Shown: positions 9,975 through 18,410 of the stretch, in pieces
Layout of the letters: each line of letters begins with the position of its first letter
Numbering within the stretch: the first letter of the stretch is position 1
Assembly: GCF_900109775.1 (NCBI RefSeq)
Contig: NZ_FOAX01000002.1
Location: forward strand, 992,001 to 1,056,000
Length of the DNA: 64,000 bases
Origin: Pseudoxanthomonas sp. GM95
GTDB taxonomy: Bacteria > Pseudomonadota > Gammaproteobacteria > Xanthomonadales > Xanthomonadaceae
Direction of reading: 5' to 3'
Program-made: the position numbers and the translations under genes
Notes under the pieces: model-generated
Told to the model about the DNA's origin: nothing
The model's input: the letters and a program-made list of their open reading frames with translations, nothing else
Database searches by the model: none

Positions 9975-10619
9975 TCAGGCCATCAGCTTGTCGATCTGGT
10001 GCATCACCATCTGCACCAGATTGCCCGACAGGAAACCGAACACCACGATCGCCACGATGCCCAGCGCCCAGGCGCCCAGCATCAGCTTGCCGTCGCGCTC
10101 CAGCAGGGCGAACACGTAGACCAGCAGCAACAGGCCGAACAGGTAGTTGGTGAACGGGATCGGCAGGGCCAGCAGCAGGCCCAGCAGCAACAGCAGCAGG
10201 CCGGTGAAGGCGCTGGCCAGGCGGTTGTCCAGCATGGCCGGCCAGCGCGGGCGCACGACCTTTTCCAGCCAGCGCAGCGGCTTGGCCACCACGTCGCGGA
10301 AGCGCACCACCGAGTGCCGCGACGGCCCGCGGATGGCGATGAAGCGCGGCAGCCACGGCTTGCGCAGGCCGATCAACAGCTGCGCGCCGACCAGCATCAC
10401 CAGCGGCCCGCTCAGGCCGCCGGCCACGCCGGGGATCGGGATGAAGGACGGCAGCACGCCGATAAAGAGCAGCATGCCGAACGCGCTCTGCTGCAGGTCC
10501 GCCAGCAGGTCGACCAGACGCAGGCGCTCGGCCGGGTCGCCGGTGGCCATGTCATCGAGCAGGCTGCGGGTGGTCTCGGCGCGGTTCTGCGACTGCGCTT
10601 CATCCGACGATGTCATCAT
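9975..10619 (-). CDS. exoD: ExoD family exopolysaccharide-synthesis protein
   Basis: About 214 residues (213 if the second ATG, at 10616, is used), resembling the ExoD family first described as needed for exopolysaccharide production in rhizobia; the biochemical role is not established. The protein has a soluble N-terminus (residues 1-45) and four or so hydrophobic segments, including a GMLLFIGVLPSFIPIPGVAGG stretch typical of the family, a leucine-rich helix near residue 140 and a hydrophobic C-terminus. Its start lies inside the end of the upstream corC-like gene (overlap 17-20 nt), so the two are one transcript. The name is by family only. Confidence 0.85.
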   Translation of the reverse strand: MMTSSDEAQSQNRAETTRSLLDDMATGDPAERLRLVDLLADLQQSAFGMLLFIGVLPSFIPIPGVAGGLSGPLVMLVGAQLLIGLRKPWLPRFIAIRGPSRHSVVRFRDVVAKPLRWLEKVVRPRWPAMLDNRLASAFTGLLLLLLGLLLALPIPFTNYLFGLLLLVYVFALLERDGKLMLGAWALGIVAIVVFGFLSGNLVQMVMHQIDKLMA

Positions 10620-11916
10620 CGTCCTCTTCCGTCAGCTTCTGCAGCAGCAGCTTGTCCACGCGTGCACCGTCCAGATCCACCACTTCGATGCGCCAGCCGG
10701 CCCAGTCGAAGTGTTCGCCCACGTGCGGGATGCGGCCGAAGTGCTCGATCACCATGCCCGCGGCGGTGTTGTAGTCGTTCTCTTCCTGGTCGGGCAGGGC
10801 CACGCCGCCCAGCACTTCACGCAAGTCATCGTTGGACAGCGAGCCGTCGATCAGCAACGAGCCGTCGTCGCGGGTCACCACCAGCGCCTTGGGATCGGGG
10901 TTTTCGGTGAGCTGGTGATGGCGGCCGACCACGGCATTCATCAGGTCGCTCAGGGTCACCATGCCCTGGATCTCGCCGTATTCGTCCACCACCAGGGCCA
11001 GCGACTGCTGCTCCTCGCGCAGGATTTCCAGCAGCTTCATCGCGTGGGTGGATTCGGACACGAACAGCGGCTCGCGCAGCTCGGTGAACAGCTCCGGCGA
11101 GTGGTCGGCGATGCGGTCCAGCAGCGACTTCACTTCCAGGATGCCGACCACGTCCTGGTCGTTCTCGCGGTACACGGGGAAGCGCGAATAGCGCGACTCG
11201 CGCATCGTCTCCAGGTTCTCGGCGTACTCGGCGGCCACGTCCAACCAGACGATGCGCTTGCGCGGCGTCATCAGGCTGTCGGCGGTGCGGTCGCCCAGGC
11301 GCAGCACGCGGTTGACCATGTTGCGTTCGTCGTCGTCGATCACGCCCTGCTCGTGGCTCTCGCTCACCAGCATGCGGATCTCTTCTTCGGTCACGGCCTG
11401 GCGTGCGTCGTCCTTGATGCCCAGCAGGCGCAGCACGGCGCGGTTGATCGCGCCCAGCACGAACACGATCGGCCGGGCCACGCGCAGCAGCCAGTCCACC
11501 GGGATGGCTACGACGGCGGCGATCTTCTCCGGGTTGGTCAGTGCCAGGCGCTTGGGGATGAGCTCGCCGAAGATCACGTAGCCGGCGGTGATCAGGGTGA
11601 CCGCGGTGGCCACGCCGATCTGGTTGGCGTACTGCCCGATGCCCGGGAACCAGCCGTTCAACCAGGCGGCGATGATCGCGCCGATCGCATCGCCACCGAA
11701 TACGCCGCCCAGGATGCCGATCAGGTTGATGCCGATCTGCACGGTGGACAGCAGGTTATCGGGATGCTCGGCCAGGGCCAGCGCCACGCGCGCGCCGCGG
11801 CTTTCCTGCGCCATCTGCTTGAGCCGCAGCTTGCGCGAGGTCATCAGCGACATCTCCGACAGGGCGAAGAAGGCGTTGAGCACGATCAGGAAACAGACGA
11901 TCAGCAGTTCGAGCAC
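10600..11916 (-). CDS. CNNM/CorC (hemolysin) family membrane protein with CBS pair
   Basis: 438-residue protein of the CNNM/CorC family, whose members are linked to Mg/Co efflux or tolerance; the old name hemolysin is historical. Domain order: an N-terminal DUF21 membrane domain (about residues 1-190, three to four helices, with GYVIFGELIPKRLAL), two CBS repeats (about 205-330, with MTPRKRIVWLD and DEYGEIQGMVTLSDL), and a C-terminal CorC/HlyC domain ending in an acidic tail (EEDDDDIVG). Length is normal. It is transcribed first in a two-gene unit with exoD. The 279-bp gap upstream must contain its promoter; no distinct motif was recognised. Confidence 0.9.
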   Translation of the reverse strand: MLELLIVCFLIVLNAFFALSEMSLMTSRKLRLKQMAQESRGARVALALAEHPDNLLSTVQIGINLIGILGGVFGGDAIGAIIAAWLNGWFPGIGQYANQIGVATAVTLITAGYVIFGELIPKRLALTNPEKIAAVVAIPVDWLLRVARPIVFVLGAINRAVLRLLGIKDDARQAVTEEEIRMLVSESHEQGVIDDDERNMVNRVLRLGDRTADSLMTPRKRIVWLDVAAEYAENLETMRESRYSRFPVYRENDQDVVGILEVKSLLDRIADHSPELFTELREPLFVSESTHAMKLLEILREEQQSLALVVDEYGEIQGMVTLSDLMNAVVGRHHQLTENPDPKALVVTRDDGSLLIDGSLSNDDLREVLGGVALPDQEENDYNTAAGMVIEHFGRIPHVGEHFDWAGWRIEVVDLDGARVDKLLLQKLTEEDDDDIVG

Positions 11917-12195
11917 GGTGCGCCCTCCCGATCAGGTGAAGAGGCGGAGCGTGTCCGGCGTGTGGCCGCGCAGGTCGCGGCAGGGGGCGTAGGGTCGTCT
12001 TCCATAGGGTGCGCCCTTCGCAGGGCGCGTGAGGAGTCTAGCAAAGGAATTCGCGATTCCCTTGCGGTAGCGCTGAATCGTTCCAGATCAATCGGTTAGC
12101 GCCGGGCCGGGCGCGCGGTTGCATCGAATGGACATCAAACCGTCATAATTCACCCCTTGATGGCCGTCCCTCCCGCGACGGCGGATGCGCCACGC

Positions 12196-12822
12196 ATGTT
12201 TTCCCTGCAGACCATCTTCGGCTCCGGCCAGCAGTTCTATACCTTGCTCGACGAAGCGGCCGACGCGGCGCACGAAAGCACCAAGGCCCTGCACGCGATG
12301 ATGAAGGGCTCCAACCGCCAGCCGGCGCTGGATGCCTTCAAGCTGGCCCGCCAGCGCGAGCGCCAGGCCTCGGACAAGATCGGCCAGGCGCTGGTGGACA
12401 GCTTCATCACCCCGATCGAGCGCGAGGACATCGAGGCGCTGGGGTCGGCCCTGCACAAGATCCCCAAGCAGGTGGAGAAGTTCGCCGACCGCTATTCGCT
12501 GGCGGTGACCCACCTGGAGCACATCGACTTCGCCCCGCGAGCGGCGATGCTGGAACAGGCCGCCAGCGTGGTCCAGGAAATGGTCACGGTGCTGCCCAAG
12601 ATGAACCTGGACCACGTCACCGCGCTGTACGAAAAACTGCGCGCGCTGGAGAACGAGGCCGACCGCCTGATGCTTGAGCTGTACCGCGACATCTACTCCG
12701 GTCGCCTGGACAGCCTGCAGATGTTCCTGCTCAAGGAATTCTTCGAGATCCTGGAAAAGGCCATCGACCGCTGCCAGGAAGCCGGCGCGGTGGTCTACCA
12801 GATCGTTCTGAAAAATAGCTGA
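12196..12822 (+). CDS. DUF47 (PhoU-like) phosphate transport accessory protein
   Basis: 208-residue, largely helical protein of the DUF47/PhoU-like family, usually encoded beside Pit phosphate transporters and thought to modulate them. Family-like stretches are RERQASDKIGQALVDSFITP and a C-terminal helix LKEFFEILEKAIDRCQEAG. Upstream in-frame starts exist (TTG 12157, ATG 12160), but conserved family sequence begins MFSLQTIFG at ATG 12196, so that start is chosen. The gap to pit is only 10 bp, indicating one operon. How it acts on the transporter is not known from sequence. Confidence 0.87.
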   Translation: MFSLQTIFGSGQQFYTLLDEAADAAHESTKALHAMMKGSNRQPALDAFKLARQRERQASDKIGQALVDSFITPIEREDIEALGSALHKIPKQVEKFADRYSLAVTHLEHIDFAPRAAMLEQAASVVQEMVTVLPKMNLDHVTALYEKLRALENEADRLMLELYRDIYSGRLDSLQMFLLKEFFEILEKAIDRCQEAGAVVYQIVLKNS

Positions 12823-12832
12823 GGCCCGGCGG

Positions 12833-13957
12833 ATGCTGACGCTTGTCATCGTGGTGATCCTGGCCGCGCTCGTCTTCGAGTTCATCAACGGGTTCCACGA
12901 CACGGCCAATTCCATCGCCACGGTGGTGGCCACCAAGGTGCTGGCGCCGGGCTGGGCCGTGGCGCTGGCCGCCGTGACCAACCTGATCGGCGCGCTCACC
13001 GGCACCGCGGTGGCCGCCACGATCGCCACCGGGATCATCAATACCGACGTGGTCGCCGCCAGCTCGCAGGTGATCCTGTGCGCGCTGCTGGGCGGCATCG
13101 TCTGGAACCTGATCACCTGGTGGAAAGGCTTGCCGTCCTCATCCAGCCACGCGCTCATCGGTGGCCTGTGCGGCGCTGGACTGGCCGCGGCGCACAACAA
13201 CTGGGACGCGCTGATCTGGTCGGAGAGCGTCGGCAACTGGGCCAAGAACAAGGGCCTGCTGTGGAAGGTGTTCGTGCCGATGATCACCTCGCCGATCGCC
13301 GGCTTCCTGCTGGGCGTGGCGATGATGCTGCTGCTGTGGGCGATCATCTCGGGCATGGCGCGCGCTGGCGGCATCCTGCGCCGGCTGGCGCGTCCGCGTT
13401 GGGTCAATGCGTTCTTCGGCAAGGCGCAGATCGCCTCGGCCGCGTACATGGGCTACGCGCACGGCCACAACGACGCGCAGAAGACGATGGGCATCATCGC
13501 CCTGACCCTGATGGGCGCCCAGCACACCGGCGCGCTCAACGACCTGCCGCCGTGGCTGGCCTTCCTGCATCCCAATCCCGCAGCGGGCGAGGCCGACGTG
13601 GCGCTGTGGATCGTGCTGACCTGTGCGGTGGTGATGGCGGCCGGCACGGCATCAGGCGGCTGGAAGATCATCAAGACGCTCGGCCACAAGATGGTCAAGC
13701 TGCACCCGATCCATGGCTTCGCCGCAGAGGTCAGCTCGGCCACGATCCTGACTACCGCCGCGCACTTCGGCATGCCGGTTTCCACCACCCACAGCATCTC
13801 CACCGCGATCATGGGCGTGGGTTACGCGAAGAACCCGAAGGCGCTGAAATTCAGCGTGATCGAACGCATCGTGTGGGCGTGGATTCTGACGATTCCTGCT
13901 GCCGGGGCGATTGCGTGGGGGATGTTGAAGGGATTGCAGGCGGTGGGATGGGCGTGA
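12833..13957 (+). CDS. pit: Low-affinity inorganic phosphate transporter, PiT family
   Basis: 374-residue inner-membrane transporter taking up phosphate, probably as a metal-phosphate complex driven by the proton gradient. Both halves of the PiT duplication are visible: GFHDTANSIATVVAT near residue 20 and GHNDAQKTMG near residue 210, the paired signature regions of this family. About ten hydrophobic helices follow the expected pattern, and conserved LPSSSSHALIGG and PVSTTHSISTAIMG motifs are present. It is the second gene of an operon with the DUF47 protein. A rho-independent terminator follows 26 bp after the stop codon, ahead of repeat copy B. Confidence 0.94.
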   Translation: MLTLVIVVILAALVFEFINGFHDTANSIATVVATKVLAPGWAVALAAVTNLIGALTGTAVAATIATGIINTDVVAASSQVILCALLGGIVWNLITWWKGLPSSSSHALIGGLCGAGLAAAHNNWDALIWSESVGNWAKNKGLLWKVFVPMITSPIAGFLLGVAMMLLLWAIISGMARAGGILRRLARPRWVNAFFGKAQIASAAYMGYAHGHNDAQKTMGIIALTLMGAQHTGALNDLPPWLAFLHPNPAAGEADVALWIVLTCAVVMAAGTASGGWKIIKTLGHKMVKLHPIHGFAAEVSSATILTTAAHFGMPVSTTHSISTAIMGVGYAKNPKALKFSVIERIVWAWILTIPAAGAIAWGMLKGLQAVGWA

Positions 13958-13983
13958 GGCCTGTCTTCGTTGTTTGACTGAAG

Positions 13984-14015
13984 CGGGAGGCACTGGGTGC
14001 TTCCCGTTTTTGTTT
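13984..14015 (+). terminator. Rho-independent terminator of the DUF47-pit operon
   Basis: Hairpin CGGGAGGCAC-TGG-GTGCTTCCCG with one G-T wobble pair, followed at once by TTTTTGTTTT. It sits just after the pit stop codon. Confidence 0.85.
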
Positions 14016-14063
14016 TGGGCTTGCGATCTATTCTGATGGTGGGCGTGACTTCGCGCCTCACAA

Positions 14064-14610
<547 letters not shown>

Positions 14611-14689
14611 TTTTGTCTTCGCTCTAGCTACGCGAAGGATCAAAAAAACTGCACGAACATCAAAGCAAGCCCGACCTAGAATCCAGCCC

Positions 14690-15037
14690 ATGGCCCAAGA
14701 CCTCTCCACCCCCGAATCCCGCGCCCAAGCCATCCTCAGCGCCATCCGCGCTGTCCCGGCAGGCCAAGTCGCCGGCTACGGCGAAATTGCCCGCCGGGCT
14801 GGCCTGCCGGGCAGGGCGCGATTAGTGGCGCAGGTGCTTCGCAAATATGGGGCGCCGGATCTGCCGTGGTATCGGATCCTGCTCTCCAGCGGCCAGATCG
14901 CCTTCCCGGAAGGCTCCAAGGGCTATCGCGAACAGAGCCAGCGGTTGCGCGCCGAAGGCGTGAAGGTGGTCAAGGGCAAGGTGATCGGGCAGAAGGCCGC
15001 GCCGTCGGTCGACGAGCAGATCTGGGGCCCCGGCTAG
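14690..15037 (+). CDS. Alkyltransferase-like protein (ATL), MGMT DNA-binding domain family
   Basis: 115-residue protein matching the C-terminal domain of O6-alkylguanine-DNA alkyltransferases. ATL proteins bind O6-alkylguanine without repairing it and flag the lesion for nucleotide excision repair. The start of the domain reads IRAVPAGQVAGYGEIARRAGLPG. At the active site the PCHR of true alkyltransferases is replaced by PWYR at residues 59-62: the acceptor cysteine is Trp60, and the histidine, usually retained in ATLs as PWHR, is Tyr61. It cannot therefore act as a suicide alkyltransferase. ATG 14690 is the first in frame. It is separated from pit by repeat copy B and is probably transcribed alone. 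Confidence 0.88.
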   Translation: MAQDLSTPESRAQAILSAIRAVPAGQVAGYGEIARRAGLPGRARLVAQVLRKYGAPDLPWYRILLSSGQIAFPEGSKGYREQSQRLRAEGVKVVKGKVIGQKAAPSVDEQIWGPG

Positions 15038-15145
15038 ACGCTGGCGGAAGATCCGCTGACAGGATCGCAAGCAGGCGCTTGCGCGGCGGCTCAGTCGGCC
15101 GCACGTATCATGCAGCACGATTCCGCGTTCCCGAGGTTGTCTACG

Positions 15146-15844
15146 ATGTTTCCCCGACTGCAGCCGGCTACCCAGGCGCTCCTGATCGCCAACGTGGTGA
15201 TCTTCCTGGTCACGATGGCGGTGCCTTTGCTTCCCGAGGCAGTGACCACGCAGATGCTGCTGTGGCCGATCGGCGCAGGCGAGGTGATGCCCGGTGCGGG
15301 CTTCATGCCGTGGCAGTTGCTGACTGCCGGCTTCATGCACGCCAACTTCGGCCACATCTTCTTCAACATGCTGGCGCTGTGGATGTTCGGTTCGCCGCTG
15401 GAAGCGGTGTGGGGCTCCAAGCGCTTTGCGACCTACTACCTGGTGAGCCTGGTCGGGGCGAACGTGCTGCAGGTCATCGTCGGCACGCTGTTGCTGTCGC
15501 AGGGCCAGTTCCCCAATCCTGTGCTGGGTGCGTCGGGTGCGGTGTTCGCGCTGCTGCTGGGCTACGGGATGCTGTTCCCGAACCAGCGCATGATCGTGTT
15601 TCCCATCCCGATGGAGATCAAGGCGCGCACGCTAGTGATCATCTACGGCGTGGCCGAGCTGTTCTTCGCCTATACCGGCCGGCAGCCGGGCGTAGCGCAC
15701 TTCGTCCATCTGGGCGGGATGCTGTTCGGCTGGCTGCTGATCCGCTACTGGCGCGGGCAGCCGCCGTTCAAGCGCGGCGGGTCGCGCGGCGGGCGCGGCG
15801 GCGGCCAGCGTCGCGGCACGGCGACCTTCCGCGTGGTGAAGTAA
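15146..15844 (+). CDS. Rhomboid family intramembrane serine protease
   Basis: 232-residue membrane protein with six predicted helices. Rhomboids cleave transmembrane substrates within the membrane using a Ser-His dyad. The catalytic serine is in GASGAVFA (Ser130) and the histidine in HFVHLGGMLFG (His188). HANFGHIFFNMLALW (about 65-79) is the typical helix-2 motif. The last 30 residues are a basic Gly/Arg-rich tail (RGGSRGGRGGGQRR), cytoplasmic by prediction. An upstream in-frame ATG at 15110 would add 12 residues; ATG 15146 is preferred because the family-like N-terminus begins there. It is convergent with the M13 peptidase cluster, with a bidirectional terminator between. Confidence 0.9.
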   Translation: MFPRLQPATQALLIANVVIFLVTMAVPLLPEAVTTQMLLWPIGAGEVMPGAGFMPWQLLTAGFMHANFGHIFFNMLALWMFGSPLEAVWGSKRFATYYLVSLVGANVLQVIVGTLLLSQGQFPNPVLGASGAVFALLLGYGMLFPNQRMIVFPIPMEIKARTLVIIYGVAELFFAYTGRQPGVAHFVHLGGMLFGWLLIRYWRGQPPFKRGGSRGGRGGGQRRGTATFRVVK

Positions 15845-15874
15845 ACCCAGAACGTCAGCATCGCCCAACAAAAA

Positions 15875-15896
15875 ACGCGGCCCCGAAAGGCCGCGT
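15875..15896. terminator. Bidirectional rho-independent terminator
   Basis: Stem ACGCGGCC/GGCCGCGT around CCGAAA, preceded by a run of A and followed by TTTTTG. It can therefore stop both the rhomboid transcript (+) and the M13 peptidase transcript (-) that converge here. Confidence 0.88.
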
Positions 15897-15925
15897 TTTT
15901 GTTGGCATCACTGACGTGCTTCAGC

Positions 15926-17956
15926 TCAGCGCCAGATGCCGATCTGATCCGCTTCCGGGCGCAGCATCGGGTTGCCGGCCTTGCACTCGAAGCTGGCGCT
16001 GAAACCCGGCTGGTCCTGCAGTGGCGCATTGCTGCGCACCGGGCCCGGCGCATGGGTGTCGGTGGCCTGGCGCACGGTCGCTTCCTGCGGCGCGACCTGC
16101 TGGGCCCACAGCTGCGACCAGCTGCGGAAGAAGGTCTGCTTGGCGCCGGTGTTCGGGGCGACCTGGGCGTTGACGTACGCATCCCAGGCCAGCTCGACGC
16201 CGGACAGGTCGGCCAGGTTCTCGTCGCGGGTCAGGGCGCCGTTGACATTCGTCGCGGTCAGGCCCGGATACGTGTAACCGTTGTACTGGCTGGTCACGCG
16301 CGCGCCCAGCGCGTTCCAGGCGCTGGCGTCGGCCGGCGTCCACCAGTCGCGCAGCTGGCCGTTGGCGTCGATCAGGTGGCCCTTGGCGTCGAAGCCGCGG
16401 GTCAGCTCGTGGCCGACTAGCGCGCCGAACGAGCCGTAGAGCGCCGACACATCGCGCTTGGCGTCGAACACCGGCGGCTGCAGCACCGCGGCGGTGATGA
16501 TCAGGCGGTTCTGGGCCAGGTCGTAGGCCAGCGCCGGCTGCTGCGGCAGCACGTTCCAGCGACGCTCGGCGTTGCCCTTGCCGATGCGCTTCATCTCCTC
16601 GCGGTGGCGCCAGGTGCTGGCGATCAGCATGTTGCCGCCGAAGCTGCCGCGGCCCATCGGCTGGACGGTGTAGTCCAGGTCACGCTTGGGCGCGCCGATC
16701 TCGATGTCCAGCTTGGCCAGCTTGGCCTTGGCTTCGGCCTTGGCCGCGTTGCTCATCCAGGCGTTGCGTTCCAGCGCACGGTCCAGCGACTCGCGCACGG
16801 TCTTGGCGATGGTCTCGGCCTGCTCGCGGGTGGCCTGCGGCAGGTAGCGGGCGGTGTACTCGCGGCCCAGCATCGGGCCGGCAGCGGTGTTGATCGCGCC
16901 CAGCACGTCGACCCAACGCTCGTCGGGCTGCAGCTTGCCTTCCAGCACGCGGCCACGGAAGTTGTACGAGGCCTCGCGCCAGGACTTGGACAGGTACGGG
17001 GCCATCGCATCGCCCACGCGCCAGTTGAGGTAGGCCTTCCACTCTTCCGGCGAGACGCCCTTGACCAGCGTGTCCAGCTGCTGGAACAGCGCCGGGTCGG
17101 CCAGCGAGACGGTGTCGTCCTTCACGCCCTGCGCTTCGAGGAACTCGGACAGCTGCAGGTTCTTGTACTGCTTCTTCAGGTCCTTAATCGCCAGCGGCTT
17201 GTAGTTGTTGAACGGGTTGGCCAGCTGGTCCAGCGGGCGCGACGCGGTGGCCACGCGCGTTTCCAGGTCGATCACCAGGGCCGACTGCGCATCGAGCTGG
17301 TCGGCCGGGGTGCCGGTCAGGGCCAGGATCTGCTTCACGTAGGCGCGGTAGCGGCCCAGCAGTTCGCGGGTCTCGGCATCGGTGCGGGTGTAGTAGGCCG
17401 GGTCGGGCAGGCCCAAACCGCCCTGCATGAAGTAGCCGATGTGGCGGTCCAGCGCGCCCAGATCCACGTCCGGGCTGAAGTTGAACGCCACCGGGATGCC
17501 GACCTGGTGCAGCGCGGCGATCGCAGCCGGGATGTCCTTGGCCTTCTTGATGCCGTTGATGCGGCCCAGCAGCGGGGCGATCGGCTTGGCGCCGTCGGCT
17601 TCCACCGCCGCTTCGTCCAGGCCGCTGGCCCAGAAGTCGCCCAACAGCTTCTGCACGTTGCCCTGCGGCGAGGCCATCGCGCCATCCAGCAGCGCCTTCT
17701 GCTGCTGCAGGCTGTAGTCGCGCATCACGCCCAGGGCGGAGATCGCGCCGACGCCGGCCGGCAGCGGATTGGCATTGAGCCAGTCGGCATTGGCGGCGGC
17801 GTAGAAGTCGGTGCACTCGGCACTGACGGCCGGGGCCTTCTTGGCCGGGGCTTTCTTGGTCTTCTTGGCGGCGGCAAAGGCATCACCGCTGCCCAGCGCG
17901 ACAAGCAGCGCCAGGGCAAGCAGGGTGGGCGTACGGGCGTGGCGCAGCTGCGTCAT
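15926..17956 (-). CDS. M13 family metallopeptidase paralogue with altered zinc motif
   Basis: 676-residue member of the neprilysin/PepO family with an N-terminal signal peptide (LALALLVALGSGDAFAAA) and a Lys/Pro/Ala-rich linker; no lipobox. M13 enzymes hold zinc through HExxH plus a downstream glutamate in ENxAD. Here the first motif reads HELTR (residues 516-520), with arginine (CGC) where histidine is expected, while ENLADLSG is kept. The NAYYNP substrate-binding motif seen in the two neighbouring paralogues is also lost (NRLIIT occupies the region). It may be an inactive pseudoenzyme with a binding or regulatory role. The frame is open upstream, but ATG 17956 directly precedes the signal peptide. 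It is the most diverged and last of three tandem M13 genes. Confidence 0.88.
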   Translation of the reverse strand: MTQLRHARTPTLLALALLVALGSGDAFAAAKKTKKAPAKKAPAVSAECTDFYAAANADWLNANPLPAGVGAISALGVMRDYSLQQQKALLDGAMASPQGNVQKLLGDFWASGLDEAAVEADGAKPIAPLLGRINGIKKAKDIPAAIAALHQVGIPVAFNFSPDVDLGALDRHIGYFMQGGLGLPDPAYYTRTDAETRELLGRYRAYVKQILALTGTPADQLDAQSALVIDLETRVATASRPLDQLANPFNNYKPLAIKDLKKQYKNLQLSEFLEAQGVKDDTVSLADPALFQQLDTLVKGVSPEEWKAYLNWRVGDAMAPYLSKSWREASYNFRGRVLEGKLQPDERWVDVLGAINTAAGPMLGREYTARYLPQATREQAETIAKTVRESLDRALERNAWMSNAAKAEAKAKLAKLDIEIGAPKRDLDYTVQPMGRGSFGGNMLIASTWRHREEMKRIGKGNAERRWNVLPQQPALAYDLAQNRLIITAAVLQPPVFDAKRDVSALYGSFGALVGHELTRGFDAKGHLIDANGQLRDWWTPADASAWNALGARVTSQYNGYTYPGLTATNVNGALTRDENLADLSGVELAWDAYVNAQVAPNTGAKQTFFRSWSQLWAQQVAPQEATVRQATDTHAPGPVRSNAPLQDQPGFSASFECKAGNPMLRPEADQIGIWR

Positions 17957-18053
17957 CTGAGGTGATATCCGGCGGTCGAAGGCGCGGATTCTAGCAATGT
18001 GGCGGTGTACACCGACGTTCATGTTCACCGGCGTGCAGGTGCCGATCAGGCAG

Positions 18054-18287
18054 TCACCTGCGCATCGCCTGCCACAGCACGATGCCAAGCCCGACCAGCA
18101 GCGCCCAGGCGCAAAGTCCAGCCACCGTGGCCGCGGTTTCCGAAGGCTCGGTGTGCGGCCGCAGCATGCGCAGGACCAGCGCGCCCGTGCCCTGGATGAC
18201 GGTCTCGAAGACCAGGTCCATGAACAGCCACGCCAGCAGACGGAACAGGCCGGCCAGCAGGCCACCAGTGAGTTCCTCGACGGGCAT
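18054..18287 (-). CDS. Small hydrophobic membrane protein, unknown function
   Basis: 77-residue protein with two hydrophobic segments (about residues 8-28 and 55-74) separated by a polar stretch (LRPHTEPSETAA), so probably an inner-membrane hairpin protein. No family was recognised. Evidence that it is real: a good ribosome-binding site (AAGGA, 6 nt before ATG 18287), strong hydrophobic periodicity in this frame only, and placement between two M13 genes on the same strand with short gaps. It might be an accessory of the neighbouring peptidase, but nothing in the sequence proves it. Confidence 0.65.
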   Translation of the reverse strand: MPVEELTGGLLAGLFRLLAWLFMDLVFETVIQGTGALVLRMLRPHTEPSETAATVAGLCAWALLVGLGIVLWQAMRR

Positions 18288-18356
18288 CTGCAGTCCTTTG
18301 CAGGGAAGGTGGCCGCAGCTTAGCCAATGACGATGCCGTCATACGCGCCGGAAAAG

Positions 18357-18383
18357 CGAAGGCCCGGACAAGCCGGGCCTTCG
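18357..18383 (-). terminator. Hairpin terminator of the second M13 peptidase gene
   Basis: Perfect 11-bp stem CGAAGGCCCGG/CCGGGCCTTCG with a 5-nt loop, 28 bp beyond the stop codon. The following T-run on the minus strand is weak (CTTTTCC), so efficiency is uncertain. Confidence 0.65.
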
Positions 18384-18410
18384 ATGCAGCAGTGGCGCGA
18401 TGTCGCGGCG

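Noticed and set aside
11917-12195. Possible riboswitch or PHO box upstream of the DUF47-pit operon
   Set aside because: No sequence resembling a PHO box or a known aptamer could be pointed to with confidence.
17957-18265. Long 5' extension of the first M13 peptidase frame
   Set aside because: The signal peptide starts right after ATG 17956, and the extension overlaps the separate small membrane protein gene.
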